A DNA stretch of 54,309 bases from Acidobacteriota bacterium (lineage in GTDB: Bacteria > Acidobacteriota > Terriglobia > Bryobacterales > Bryobacteraceae), in NCBI GenBank assembly GCA_016871155.1, contig VFZO01000013.1, forward strand, positions 1-54,309. The letters are read 5' to 3'. A program made the translations under genes and the position numbers. Every line of letters begins with the position of its first letter. The first letter of the stretch is position 1. Shown here one piece after another: positions 8,098 through 19,300 of this stretch. The notes beneath the pieces were generated by a model that worked only from the letters and a program-made list of their open reading frames with translations, was not told the DNA's origin and searched no databases.

Positions 8098-10628
8098 GGG
8101 AGTTCTTTTGGCGGCTGCGCGCCATGTTCCGCCGGGATGGAATCGGCGCCGAACTGGAGCATCACCTGGAACTGGAGACGCAGGCCGGTATCGAACGCGG
8201 CCTGGAGCCCGCGGAGGCCCGGCGCCAGGCCGTCCTTCGCGCGGGCAACCTGACGGGCGCGCAGGAGTCGCTGCGTGAGGCGCGTGGAGTGCCTCTGTTC
8301 GACGGTCTGGCGGCCGATCTGCGCCACGCCGCCCGCTCGCTGCGGCGCTCGCCCTCCTTTGCCGCCGTCGCCGTCGCCGCATTGGCCGCGGCCGTCGCCA
8401 TCAACACTCTCGTCTTCTTCCTGCTCGACGGAATTCTCCTGCGGCCGCTGCCCTACCCGGATCCGGCCCGGCTCATTCGCGTATACGAAGCTGGGCCCAG
8501 GGTTACGAAATGGCCGCTCTCCATCGCCAACTACGAGGAGTTCCGCCGCTCGGCCAAGAGCCTGGAGAGCATGGCGCTTTACACAGGGTTCGATCTCGAA
8601 CTGAACAAGGAGCGAATCCCCGGCATCGCCGTCACGCCGGAGTTCTTTTCGATTCTCGGCGCGACACCGTTCGCGGGCCGGTTTTTCGAGCGCTCGGAGA
8701 TGACGCGCTCCGCCCGGCCCGTGGTGATCAGCCACACGATCTGGCGGACCCACTTCCATTCCGATCCGGCGATCGCCGGCCGGGCCATCCGCATGAACCG
8801 CGAGACGTGGACCATCATCGGGGTTGCCCCGCCGGGCTTTCAACACGTCGGGGGAGAATACCGGTCTCCGCTACAGGGCGACACGGTTGGGTTGTGGATT
8901 CCACTCGCTCTCGACGGGAGCGAAATGCGCCGCCGCGCCTCGCACTTTTCAAACGCTGTGGCGCGACTGCGTCCGGGCTACACGGCGGAGAGCGCGCGAC
9001 TGGAGTTGTGCGCCATCGCAAGTCGAATCGCCAAGGAAGATCCGAGATTTTCCGAAGGGCTGCAGGCCAATACGGCGCCGCTGCTGGATGAGGTCGCCGG
9101 CCGGTCGAAGCAGGTGGTATTTCTGCTGGCGGTGGCAGGACTGATCGTGATGATCATCGCCTGCGCCAATGTCGCCGGCCTCTGTGTGGCACGGGCGATC
9201 GCCAGGGGCCGCGAGTTCGATATCCGCCACGCGCTCGGCGCCGGCCGCTGGCAACTGCTGCGCGCGGGCCTGGCGGAGAATCTGGTGCTCGGTGCTGCCG
9301 GCGCCATCCTGGGTCTGCTGTTTGCCACGGCCGTACTGCCTGTCCTCCGAACTCTGCTGCCGGCGGACTTCCCGCGGCTCCATGAGATTCGCCTGACTCC
9401 GCTCGCGGCAGCGTTTTCGGTCTTCGCGGGCCTGGCGACCGCCCTGGCCGCAGGATTGATTCCGCGCGTCCGTAGGCCAACCATGCACGCCCGAGCCTGG
9501 CTGGTGGGTGCGGAGGTGGCCCTTGCCGTGCTGCTGTGCGCCGGCGGCCTGCTGCTCGGCAAGAGCTACGAACTGCTGGGCGAGCGCGACCACGGCTTCA
9601 CGCCCAACGGCGTGCAGTCCTTTCAAATCAGTTTTCCCGGCCCGGAGTACCGCGATAGCGAAAAGCTCTCACGCGTGTCTCGCGAACTTCGCTAGGCCAT
9701 CAACGAAGTGCCCGGAGTAGTCTCCTCCGGGCTGGGTACGGATCTTCCCTGGTCCGGCTGGGACGAGAACAGCTCCTGGGGTCTGCCGGACGGAAAATCC
9801 GAACCGCACTCCGGCCGCTTCCACATGGCGTCGCCGGGGTACTTCGAGACCATCGGAACCCGGCTGGTGGCGGGCCGGTACTTTGACGAGCGGGAGTACC
9901 GGAAGCAGCCGGATTCCATCATCGTGAACGAAGCGCTGGTCAACCGGTACCTCGACGGCAAGGGGGCCTTGGGCCGCAAGCTCAGCGTCTGGGGAAAGCC
10001 GCGGGAGATTGTAGGAATCGTTGCGGATATTCGCGACTACCCCGCGGATAACACAACGGCACCCGCCTACTGGTTCCCGGATGGTCAGGTGCCGTTCGGG
10101 CAACTGAGCGTCGTCGTGAAAGCAAACGGCTCCGAGCTCTCGGCCGTGAAGCAAGCAATCGCGCGCATCGATCCGGAACTGCCGATGGCGAACGTCCGCT
10201 CCTTGGAAGAGCACGCCGCACGGGCCATGGCCGCCCGGCGCTTTGCGCTCTGGCTCTTCCAGGCGTTCACGGTCCTGGCCCTGGTGCTTGCGGCCGTGGG
10301 TGTGTACGGACTGCTCTCTTATTCGGTCCAGCAGCGAGCACGCGAGATCGGCATCCGGATGGCGCTGGGCGCCACGCGCTCTAACGTTTGGAACATGGTA
10401 GTGCGCGATGGCGTCCGCGTGGCCGCCCTAGGGGCGCTGGCCGGTGCGGTGACCGTTCCGATGGCGTCGCGATGGATCAGCGGCTTTCTATTCGGCGTCT
10501 CACCGGTGGACACAGCGATCCTGCTGCTGGCGCCGGCCGTTTTGGTGGGCACCGCCTTCCTGGCAACGCTGGCACCCGCGCGGCAGGCCACGCGCTGCGA
10601 GCCGGCGGACGCCCTCCGCCATCAGTAA
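8094..10628 (+). pseudogene. ADOP-type ABC transporter permease interrupted by an in-frame TAG
   Basis: This is an acidobacterial duplicated orphan permease (MacB/FtsX class; TIGR03434-like, from memory), normally one chain of roughly 800-900 residues. The 845-codon frame runs unbroken from ATG 8094 to TAA 10626-10628 except for TAG at 9693-9695, codon 534. Upstream lie the ADOP N-terminal domain (1-80), a first transmembrane helix, MacB-like periplasmic domain and FtsX domain (about 335-430). Downstream, in the same frame, are the rest of the second periplasmic domain (AINEVPGVVSSGLGTDLPWSG) and the second FtsX domain (VGVYGLLSYSVQQRAREIGIR). The second part has no convincing start of its own. 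A CAG to TAG change (Gln) would explain the interruption. As in other ADOP loci there is no adjacent ATPase gene. It may be a recent nonsense mutation, a sequencing error, or two split polypeptides. Confidence 0.85.
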
Positions 10629-10642
10629 ACTGGTTAGCGATC

Positions 10643-12118
10643 ATGAATCGCCGTCAGTTCCTTTCGGCCGCCTCGATGGCCGCTGCCCAGCCGGCCAAGC
10701 GTCCGAACATCCTATTCGCCATCGCCGACGACATGAGTTGGCTGCATACCGGCGCCATGGGAGATCCCATCGTGAAGACACCGGCCTTCGACCGTGTCGC
10801 CAGGGCCGGCGTCCTGTGCCGTAATGCCTTCTCCACCTGCCCCGGCTGCGCGCCGTCCCGGGCGTCGATCCTCACCGGGCGCTCCATCTGGCAGAACGAG
10901 GAGGCCGGCACCCACGCCAGCCTTTTCCCGCGCAAGCTGGTGGTCTTTCCGGACCTGCTGCGGGAAGCGGGCTACCACACCGGACTGACTGGAAAAGGGG
11001 CCGGTCCGTGCAACTTCAAGGCGGCCGGCTGGCCCCACAACCCGGCCGGGCCCGACTACGACGAGCACGAGATCGGCGGCAAGAAGGGTCTGCAGATCAG
11101 CAACGAAGACTACGCCGCGAATTTCGACGCCTTTTTGAAGAAGCGTCCCAAGGATGCGCCCTTCTATTTCTGGTGCGGCTCCCACGAACCGCACCGCGGC
11201 TATGCCGTAGGCAGCGGAGCAAAGGCCGGTAAGGACCCGTCGAAAGTCACCGTGCCCGGGTTCCTGCCCGACACGCCGGAGATGCGTTCCGATATCCTGG
11301 ACTACTACCAGGAGATCGAATACTTCGACTCCCATCTGGGCCGGATTCTGGACTCGATTGAGAAGGCCGGTGAGCTTGAAAACACGCTGGTGGCCGTCTG
11401 CGCGGACAACGGCATGTCGTTCCCTAGGTCCAAAGCGAATCTGTACGAGTATGGAATTCATCTGCCGCTCGCGATCGCCTGGCCGCGCGGATTCGCGGGT
11501 AAGCGCGCAGTGGACGATCTGGTCAGCTTCCGCGACTTCGCCCCGACTTTCCTCGAAGCCGCCGGACTTAAGCCTCCGCCGGCGATGAGCGGCAAAAGCC
11601 TGCTGCCACTGCTGAAGAACGGCCGGGACTCCTCCCGGACGTTCATCACGGCCGGCCGGGAACGCCACTCCCACGCCCGCCGCGACAACCTCGGCTATCC
11701 GTGCCGGGCGTTGCGCACGAAACAGTACCTTTATATCCGGAACTTCAATCCGGATCTTTGGCCGGCGGGCGATCCACCGCTCTACGCGGATATCGACAAC
11801 GGACCCTCCAAGTCGATTGTGATGGCGGATAAGGGCAAGTTCCATGCTCTGGCGCTCGGGAAACGGCCGGCCGAAGAGCTGTTCGATATTCAGAGAGATC
11901 CGGCATGCCTTCACAACCTCGCGCTGGATCCGAAAGCCAAATCCGCTCTGGAGTCGCATCGCGCGCAACTGGAACGGATCCTCAAAACGGAGGGCGACCC
12001 GCGGGTGACGGGCAAAGGCTCCATCTTCGATAGCTACCCTCGCTACTCGCAGATGCGCAAGGAGTTGGGCGGCTTCGTCGAGCAGGGCCAGTACAACCCG
12101 GCCTTCACTCCGAAATAG
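10643..12118 (+). CDS. Exported sulfatase of the formylglycine-dependent family
   Basis: A 491-residue arylsulfatase-type hydrolase, predicted to cleave sulfate esters outside the cytoplasm. The N-terminus (MNRRQFLSAASMAAAQ) has a twin-arginine motif, suggesting Tat export. Metal-binding Asp-Asp is at residues 29-30 (IADDMSW). The active-site motif C-A-P-S-R-A-S-I-L-T-G begins at Cys69, which would be converted to formylglycine by a maturase not encoded here. Later family features include CGSHEPHRGY and ADNGMSFPRSKANLYEYG. It starts 14 bases after the ADOP frame and may be co-transcribed with it. Its 3' end overlaps the convergent ceramidase-like gene by 14 bases. Sulfated polysaccharide is the likely substrate class, but this is inference. 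Confidence 0.92.
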   Translation: MNRRQFLSAASMAAAQPAKRPNILFAIADDMSWLHTGAMGDPIVKTPAFDRVARAGVLCRNAFSTCPGCAPSRASILTGRSIWQNEEAGTHASLFPRKLVVFPDLLREAGYHTGLTGKGAGPCNFKAAGWPHNPAGPDYDEHEIGGKKGLQISNEDYAANFDAFLKKRPKDAPFYFWCGSHEPHRGYAVGSGAKAGKDPSKVTVPGFLPDTPEMRSDILDYYQEIEYFDSHLGRILDSIEKAGELENTLVAVCADNGMSFPRSKANLYEYGIHLPLAIAWPRGFAGKRAVDDLVSFRDFAPTFLEAAGLKPPPAMSGKSLLPLLKNGRDSSRTFITAGRERHSHARRDNLGYPCRALRTKQYLYIRNFNPDLWPAGDPPLYADIDNGPSKSIVMADKGKFHALALGKRPAEELFDIQRDPACLHNLALDPKAKSALESHRAQLERILKTEGDPRVTGKGSIFDSYPRYSQMRKELGGFVEQGQYNPAFTPK

Positions 12119-12839
12119 GGTCTCGATCGGCGATCATCCGGAGTGGCATCCAGAGTGCGACGGCCGCGGCGGCGTGCTTTAGCGCGTGCCCGCTCATCGC
12201 CTCGCCGGTCCAGGCCCAAATCTCGCGGTCCAGCAGCTCCAACAACTTGGCCGCCACGTACCAGATGACCATCCACCAAATACGATTGGAGTGCGTGTAG
12301 CGGGACCGGAACAGCCAGAGCATTAGAGGGATCGCCAGCATTGGATAGAACTGCACCAGGACGTAGTACCGCAGGTCGCCGACACCGGTGAGTTCGCCCC
12401 GCCGCCACACCTCGACGCTCAACGCCCCCAAAATGACGAAGGGTCCCAACAGCAGCCAGCCAACGCGGGCGTGGACGCGCTCGGCGATCACGGCCGAGAA
12501 CACGGCCATGAACCCGAGCGTCATCGGCAACCGGTCCCAGAACAGCGTCCGGTTGTCCGGCCGCCAGTGATAGTAACCGCTTCCAAGGCCGATCAGGAAC
12601 GCCGCCCCGGCCACTACGAACCAGGCGTAGCGATCGGCGGCCTGCTCCCACCTGGCCCGCGGCCACACCCAGACTCCATAGGCCCCGACAAACAGGAATG
12701 GAAGGTTCGAGAGTACGTTCCAGAAATTCGGCACGCCGAGCAAGGTTCGCGTGTCGACGAACCGGTGATAGGCCGGATCCTGCGGGACCCGGGGCGCCAG
12801 CAGCGCCGCGGCGGCCGCCGCGGCGGCAAGCGTCAGCAC
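12105..12839 (-). CDS. Alkaline-ceramidase-like integral membrane protein (CREST superfamily)
   Basis: A 244-residue protein with about seven hydrophobic helices. It has the CREST hydrolase signature: Ser87 and His91 in GSGYYHW, Asp102 in WDRLPM, and His218/His222 in SGHALKH. These correspond to the metal-binding and catalytic residues of alkaline ceramidases and phytoceramidases, so it may hydrolyse an amide-linked lipid; the real substrate is unknown. The start is the GTG at 12837-12839, with a GGGGAAAAG sequence shortly upstream; no in-frame ATG is available there. It begins 23 bases after receptor C and is probably the last gene of a four-gene operon. All key residues are present, so it looks functional. 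Confidence 0.75.
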   Translation of the reverse strand: MLTLAAAAAAAALLAPRVPQDPAYHRFVDTRTLLGVPNFWNVLSNLPFLFVGAYGVWVWPRARWEQAADRYAWFVVAGAAFLIGLGSGYYHWRPDNRTLFWDRLPMTLGFMAVFSAVIAERVHARVGWLLLGPFVILGALSVEVWRRGELTGVGDLRYYVLVQFYPMLAIPLMLWLFRSRYTHSNRIWWMVIWYVAAKLLELLDREIWAWTGEAMSGHALKHAAAAVALWMPLRMIADRDPISE

Positions 12840-12862
12840 GATAGCGACTTTTCCCCGGAAAC

Positions 12863-15800
12863 TCAGAAGCGGTAGTATATCCCAAACTGCAGGAGCCGCC
12901 GCCCGGTCGCATTGGCGTTGATTCGCATGAAGTTAGGCGAGTCGAGGTTCTGATCGTCCAGGAACCACGCGGGATGGTTCAGAACGTTGAACGCCTCTCC
13001 TCGCAACTCAACGGTATGCCGGTCGCGTATCCGGGCCGTCTTGTGCAGCGCGGCGTTGAGTCCAAAGACGGAGGGTCCCGAGAACAAGCGGCGCTGCAGG
13101 CCGCCGATCGTCCCGGCCGCCGGGTGGGAGAAGACCTGGCCGGCAAACGGAGCACGGCCGTCAGCGGCGGCGCCGCGGCCGTCCGGCCCCAGAGCGGAGG
13201 CGGAAATGTAGGAGGGTCCCGAGGGCGTCATGCGAACACCCAGCAGTTTGTTCAGTTCGGCCAGGTTTAGCGTTGTGTTGGCGCCATTATTCAAAGCCCG
13301 GCTGAAACGGTTGAACGTCGCCCGGCCGGAGAGAATGCTCAGCGGATTGCCGCTCTGCCAGTTCGTGTCTCCGCTCACAACCCACCCGCGAACGAACGGC
13401 AAGGAGTAGGCAAAATTCGCCTTCCACGCGTGCCGGAGGTCGAAAACCGCGCGTCCACGCTCCAGCGCGGCGTTGCCAAGGTCGTGGAACGGCTCAAAGC
13501 GTATCTGCGAATCGCCGGAAGAGTCGCTCAAGACTTTCGACCACGTATAGTTCGTTTGAAAGAAAAAATTGCGGGTCAACTGCTTGCGAACGTCTACCTG
13601 CAGGGAGTGATAGGTGGCGTTCGAGTAGTTTGTCATCAGATTGGTGCCGAGCGAGAAGGGATTTCGATAGAACCGGACGTCACGTTCCAAACCCAGGTCG
13701 ACATAGAGTTGGGCCAGGTCCGCCACGGCGCCGTTTTGGATGAGCGGCAGCACCAGCGGGTCGGTGAGAAAGCCGCTGCCGCTGATTCTTGGGAACACGA
13801 TGAGAGGCTGGCTGCCGGGGACCGCGGAATTGAAGCGGGGATCAAAGCCACGGCCGGCGGCCTGCGCCAGCCGCGCGTTGGACTGCGCCCGAAGGTAGTC
13901 GTCGAGAAACCCGTTCTCGCGGATTTGGATCTGGTTGAAGTCGAAGGCGCGAAACAGTTTCGTCTGTCGATTGCCGGCGTAGCGGATCTCGGCCAGCGCA
14001 CCCAGCACGCTGCGCTGCACGCCGAACGTGAACTGTTGGACGTAGGGCGTCCGCAGATTCGGATCGGGCATCCCTACGGCGGACGCGCGATCTAACGCCC
14101 AGTTATCGGAAAACCTTCGCGGCACTCGATAAGCCGGTGTCTGGATCAAGGGCAAGGGGCCGCCGGCGCGCGCGCTCTGATTTCTCAGCGTCACCTGTTG
14201 CTGCAAGCCCCGGTTGTTTTGCGTCACGTTGAAGTCCATGGCCTGGATGAACTGGTCGTTGACAAAGCTGACGGCGTAGCCGCCCCGGATGGCCGTTTTT
14301 CCGTCGCCGAAGGGATCGACCGCAAAGCCAAAATGGGGAGCGAAATTATTGCGATCGCGGTTATACCAGGGCCGGCCAAAGGCGGATCCGGCCAGCGCGA
14401 GCGAAGAGTTCGAGAGCAGCGAATCGATGACGCTTTGCCCACTCTCGATGACCGGCAGCAGCGCGCGCCCATTTCTCTCTTCCAGGCGGGTCCAGTATTC
14501 GTAGCGGAGCCCCATGGTGAGGGTCCAGTGCCGGTTGATGCGCCACTGATCCTGAAAGTACGCGGCGAGGTTGTGGTAGCGAAAATCCTGTTCGCGAAGC
14601 GCGCGTGGTTGGAAGCCTGCTTTTGGGTCAACGGCGTTAAAGGACTGTGTGCCCGTGGCTACGAAACCGCCCAGCGACTGCAGAAGCCGGTTGGCGAGCA
14701 CCAGATCCTGCGCCCCGATGCCGGGCAGGCCGGCGGGAGTGAGGCCGAAGGGGCTATTCGCCGGAAGGCCGATGGACCAGTTCGGGCGGACGCCATTATC
14801 GACTGCGAACCGCGCATCGACCGTTTGCCCTTGAAAGCCTGCGCTGACGCTGTGCCGGCCGCGGGTCCAAGTGGCGTTGTCCTGGTAGTGGAGGGTCCGG
14901 GTGGCGCGGCAGTCTGGCAACGCCAGGTTCACCGGATTGCTCCAGGAGAGGCCGGTGATAAGGGCGTCCCCGAAGTTCTCCGAAGTCTCGAAGGCCACTG
15001 GCGCTAGGTTGAATCCGCCGCGCAGTTCATTGGTGAATGCGGGCGCGGGATTCCAGCGCCAGGTGGTGGACAGAAAATTGGCCCGGTTGTTGTTCCGAAC
15101 CTTCGGCACGCGGGAGTAGTCGTTGAAGGTTGCGGCATCGGTGCGGTCCAGGTTGTCGTTATTCCAGGAGTAGGTTCCACTCCAATGGCTTCGTTCTGAA
15201 CGGATGTAGTCGAGCCTGCCAAGCAGATTGTTCCGCGACCCGTTGTTGCGCGCGGTGAACGCGTAGCCTGCGTGATTGCGCAGCAGCGAATCTGAAGAGT
15301 CGCCCACCCGGAAGTTGTTAATATTCTCCGGTCCCGGAACACCGCGAAGGAGATCTCCCGGTGTGACACCCGTCAGCCGCAACAGGTTCACGGTCTGCGC
15401 GGCGCCTCCGGAGTTCCGGTAGACGAAGTCCCCCTGCCGGGCGCCGGCGGTGGGAATGACGCGATTGACGGAGGTCTCCTGGCGAAGCCGGTAGGCCTCG
15501 AAATTCGTGTAGAAGAACAGTTTGTCGCGAGAGAGCGGACCGCCCAGGAATCCGCCCGCCTGATTCTGGTTCAGCGGCGGCCGCTCGATCCGGTCCCGGT
15601 TATTGAACCATGTGTTGGCGGCGAATAGACTGTTGCGGTTGTACCAAACCGCGCCGCCATGCAGTTCGTTAGTTCCCGATGGCGTTGAAAAGCTCACCTG
15701 GGCCGCGCCGCCGCCAGCCGCCGCGCCGGCGTTCGAGGTGGTCAGCGTCATCTCCGCAACACCGTCCAACAACAGCCGGTTCGGCGTAAACTCCAGCGAA

Positions 15801-16378
15801 TTCGTGCGCACCGCGTTGTCCTGGATGTTGATACCGTCCAATGTCAAGTTGGCGAAGGAGACGCGCAGCCCCTGAATCGTAAGCGGGCCCCGGCTGGACG
15901 AGACACCGGCCTGGGTGTTGATCAGCGCCAGCGGATTTCTGTTGAGCACCGGAAGTTGCCGGAACTGTTCCTGCGTCACCGTCATGGAAACCTCGGAGTT
16001 CAGGGTTGTCAACCCTTCCCTGCCCGCGATGACCTCAACCGACTCGGTGAGCTGCCCGATCTCCAAGCGGATTGGCGGAAGGGTTAACTCCTTGCCGGTT
16101 TCCAGACGGAGGGTCCGAATCCGCTGCACTTGAAAACCGGGCGCCTCGACAAAGAGGTCGTAGAACGACGGACGAATCCCAACAAACCGGAACGCGCCGC
16201 GCATCGACGTCACCGTCACAGCAACCACGCCGTCGCCATTCGCCGTGCGAAGGCGAACGGCCGCGCCGGCAACCCCCGCGCCGGAGCTATCGAGGATCGT
16301 ACCGGAAAGACGCGCCGAGTCCTGGGCTTGGCAAGCCGCCAAAAACAGAGCCGCGCACGCCAGCCGCCGCGGGCGCAT
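12863..16378 (-). CDS. Oar-like TonB-dependent receptor (receptor C)
   Basis: A 1171-residue outer-membrane receptor. Its ATG follows the stop of the Ig-like gene by 5 bases, indicating translational coupling. The signal peptide (MRPRRLACAALFLAACQA) contains a Cys near the cleavage region and could be a lipobox-like or ordinary signal. Residues about 22-100 are a carboxypeptidase-regulatory domain (RLSGTILDSSGAGVAG). The plug contains QLPVLNRNPLALINTQ, followed by a barrel ending GIYYRF. Its place directly after a surface Ig/BACON protein and a GH-like protein suggests these act together on one substrate, somewhat like a polysaccharide-utilization locus without SusD. That is inference; no SusD-like gene is present. 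Confidence 0.9.
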   Translation of the reverse strand: MRPRRLACAALFLAACQAQDSARLSGTILDSSGAGVAGAAVRLRTANGDGVVAVTVTSMRGAFRFVGIRPSFYDLFVEAPGFQVQRIRTLRLETGKELTLPPIRLEIGQLTESVEVIAGREGLTTLNSEVSMTVTQEQFRQLPVLNRNPLALINTQAGVSSSRGPLTIQGLRVSFANLTLDGINIQDNAVRTNSLEFTPNRLLLDGVAEMTLTTSNAGAAAGGGAAQVSFSTPSGTNELHGGAVWYNRNSLFAANTWFNNRDRIERPPLNQNQAGGFLGGPLSRDKLFFYTNFEAYRLRQETSVNRVIPTAGARQGDFVYRNSGGAAQTVNLLRLTGVTPGDLLRGVPGPENINNFRVGDSSDSLLRNHAGYAFTARNNGSRNNLLGRLDYIRSERSHWSGTYSWNNDNLDRTDAATFNDYSRVPKVRNNNRANFLSTTWRWNPAPAFTNELRGGFNLAPVAFETSENFGDALITGLSWSNPVNLALPDCRATRTLHYQDNATWTRGRHSVSAGFQGQTVDARFAVDNGVRPNWSIGLPANSPFGLTPAGLPGIGAQDLVLANRLLQSLGGFVATGTQSFNAVDPKAGFQPRALREQDFRYHNLAAYFQDQWRINRHWTLTMGLRYEYWTRLEERNGRALLPVIESGQSVIDSLLSNSSLALAGSAFGRPWYNRDRNNFAPHFGFAVDPFGDGKTAIRGGYAVSFVNDQFIQAMDFNVTQNNRGLQQQVTLRNQSARAGGPLPLIQTPAYRVPRRFSDNWALDRASAVGMPDPNLRTPYVQQFTFGVQRSVLGALAEIRYAGNRQTKLFRAFDFNQIQIRENGFLDDYLRAQSNARLAQAAGRGFDPRFNSAVPGSQPLIVFPRISGSGFLTDPLVLPLIQNGAVADLAQLYVDLGLERDVRFYRNPFSLGTNLMTNYSNATYHSLQVDVRKQLTRNFFFQTNYTWSKVLSDSSGDSQIRFEPFHDLGNAALERGRAVFDLRHAWKANFAYSLPFVRGWVVSGDTNWQSGNPLSILSGRATFNRFSRALNNGANTTLNLAELNKLLGVRMTPSGPSYISASALGPDGRGAAADGRAPFAGQVFSHPAAGTIGGLQRRLFSGPSVFGLNAALHKTARIRDRHTVELRGEAFNVLNHPAWFLDDQNLDSPNFMRINANATGRRLLQFGIYYRF

Positions 16379-16383
16379 TCCCG

Positions 16384-19300
16384 CTACTTGACCCGTAGGA
16401 CGACGCCGGCCTGGCTGGAGGCGCCGCCGGCCACGATCACCACCGCATGATCGCCCGGCGCGATGCCGCCAGGGACGCGCAGCCGGCAGCGCGCCGAACC
16501 ATTGACCACGCCTTCCGGCGTTCCGCAGGAGAGAACCTCCGCACGCAAGCCACCGATTGTAGCGGCGACCTCGGCCAGCGGCCTTCGCTCGGCGCCGGAG
16601 ACGGTCACACCGTCTTCGCCGGGCGGATCGGTTTGCCCGAGTCCGGTGACCTCCAATTCGATCACGGCCCCGGCTTCCACCTCCTCGTCGACTCCCTTGG
16701 GCCGGCCGCGGCCGGAGCCGGTGCGGGTGTAAATTCCGGGATTCGCGTCGGCCACGCGCAGTTCCAGTTCCCGGCTAAGCAGGCCATCGATCAGGACACT
16801 GACCCGCGTGGAGACGCGGCCCCCGATCGCGAACGGAACGGCGGCGGTGAGTTGAGTCGCTTCGTTCGATAGCAGTGCGGCGCGATTGGCGTCGAAAAAG
16901 ACTCGAACGTCCCGGCCTTCGAAGCCGCCATAGAGCGTGGCAAACATGCCCGGCGCGACCGGACCGGGCAGCGTGCTGCCGGCGTTGGTCACGCTGAGGA
17001 TCCACGGCAACTCCCGTCCGGCGGGCGCGCCCTGAGGCGGCACCACGGTAAGGAGGATGGGCACTCGAACACCGCCCGCGTTGCTTTCTAATTGAATTTC
17101 CCCTTCCAGGCGGATCACGGAAGTGGTGGCCTGTGGCAGGCGGTCTTTTCGAATCACGGCCTCCAAGCGGGCCGGTGTGACACCGGAGTCCGGCGTGACC
17201 GAGAGCCATTCCGGCGCGGCCCGGACGGTGAAGTTCGCCGGAAGTTCGGAGCCTTGCCGGATCACGGTGAAAAGCTGCGGAGCGGCGTCCCGGCCGGTCT
17301 CGACCAGGTAGACGAGCGCCGAGGGTTCGGCGCGCAGCGCACCCGCGCCGCTCACCGACAACAAGACTGTCACGACACCGACCTCTTCGGACCCCCGGCG
17401 GAAGCGAATTTCGCCGCGATAGTTGCCGGCCCCGAGGAACTGCGGGCTAACACTGACGTCCAGAACGCCTGGCGTCGTGCCGGCGCGGGAAGACAGGTTG
17501 ATCCAAGTTACCGTTGTGGCCGCGTCCCACGTCACAGGCAAACCGTTCGACGAGAGCTGAATTCGCTGGCTGGGTGGAACGCCTCCGCCCTGCCGCCAGT
17601 CGAAGATCAAGCTCGACGTGTTGGTGGAAAAGACGCCTGGACCGGTTTGGCCGGATTGCGATACGCTCAGCGAGACGTTCACGGCGACCGAGCTTTTCAG
17701 TCCGTTCGGATTTGTCGTGGTGACCAGAACGGCACCCTGATGAGTGCCGGGAGAGAGCTTGGTGGCGTCGGCGCGGATTTGAAAGTTTGCCGGCGTGCCG
17801 GAGACGTTCGACGTTATGACGCTGAGCCACTCCACTGTGGGCTCCGCTTTGACCTCCAACGGCGCGTTTACGGCGGTGACGGTGAAAGACAGCGTGGTAA
17901 TCGGATTCTGAGTCGTGACGGAGCCGGCGAGTTGCTCCGGCGAGATCCGGATCAGTGGATCGGTTGGGACCGGCGCGGCGGGCGTTACGTTGATCGAAAC
18001 GGGGACCAGCACTGTCGTGCCCCCGCTAAAGAAGCGGAGGTTTCCCTGATAGGTTCCCGCCGCCAGACCGGAAGGGAAGGCCGTGACGGTAATGTTGGTT
18101 GGCGTCGTGCCGTTCGGCTGACTTAGGGTCACCCATGGAACGTCACTGCCCGCTTGCCATGTGAGCGGGCCGCCTGCGTTATTAATGGTCAGACTCTGCG
18201 AGGGCGCCGGCGCCCCGCCGGACTGGCCCTGGAAGCTCAATGACGCCGGTGTGACGCTGAACCCGGAGGTAGGCGCGGCCGGATCGACAGTCAATACCGC
18301 ACTGACCGTGAAGGGACTTCCAATGGCGGGGGCGCCATTCCGGTTCGCGGAAATCCGCAGGTTGCCGTTGTAGACGCCGGGTTCCAGCCCTGTGGAGTTG
18401 AAGACTACGTTCAGCGTATTCGGCGTTTCACCCGTGAACGGCGTGGCGGCCAGCCAGTTACCGCCGACGGGCGAAAACGCTTCGACAGTGAATGTCAGGG
18501 GCGCTTCGGTGGAAAGAAGCTGCACTCCGCGAGTCACGGGCGGATCGTTCTGCCGCAGAGTGACCGAGAGCGAGGCCGGGCTGACGAGCAGGCCGGGTTG
18601 CGGCAGCACTGTCATTTCGATGGAGACTTTGGTGGAAGCGCCAACGCCGTCCTCTGGAACGATATCGATCACTCCATTGAAGAGTCCGGGATTGTTATTC
18701 AACACCCGCGGGGCGACGGAGATGGTAAACGGAGTCGTGAGCACCGCCGATGCGCCAAAGCCCGTGTCGACCGCAAATCCCGGATTCGTTACGGTGACGC
18801 GATACCGGAAATTTCCGCCGTCCCCGGAAGCGATATTGACGGTCTGGGCGGGCGGCGCTGGATCGCCGACACGCGTTGAAAAACGCAGGAACGAAGCGCT
18901 AACCTGCAGGCCCGCGCCGAGGGTGATGATCGCGGCGTAGGACTGCGTGGCCGCCATTCCGCCTCCCTCCACGCGCAGCGAAAAGTTGTAAGTGCCTTGC
19001 GTGGCCGCCACGCCGGTGAGCCGCCAGAGGCCGCCCGCCGTGGAGATCTGGACTCCGGGCGGCAAGGTGCCGCCGGCCAATGCCACTCCCGTGACGGTGA
19101 CCGGGGTTGACCCGGCCCTGAGCCCGATCAATTGATCGAAAGGCCGCCCCACCGCCCCGGTGGGCATTTGGAGCGGCGAGACGTTCAACGGCCCATCAAT
19201 CACGATGCGGAACGCACCCTGCCCAACGCATCCGGCCGAATCGGTGACACGCAACGTGAAGTCGTAGGTACCCGACGTGGTGGCGACGCCGGCGAAGGCG

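Noticed and set aside
9693-9695. Pyrrolysine or programmed readthrough at the ADOP TAG
   Set aside because: No pylT or pyl genes, no hairpin-type recoding signal seen, and a metal-methyltransferase context is absent; nonsense mutation or sequence error is simpler.
7759-10628. PadR-ADOP pair as a complete ABC exporter
   Set aside because: No ATP-binding subunit gene is adjacent, which is normal for ADOP; transport function cannot be asserted.
10712-11968. 418-codon minus-strand frame opposite the sulfatase
   Set aside because: Antisense to a gene with an intact sulfatase active site; no family features.
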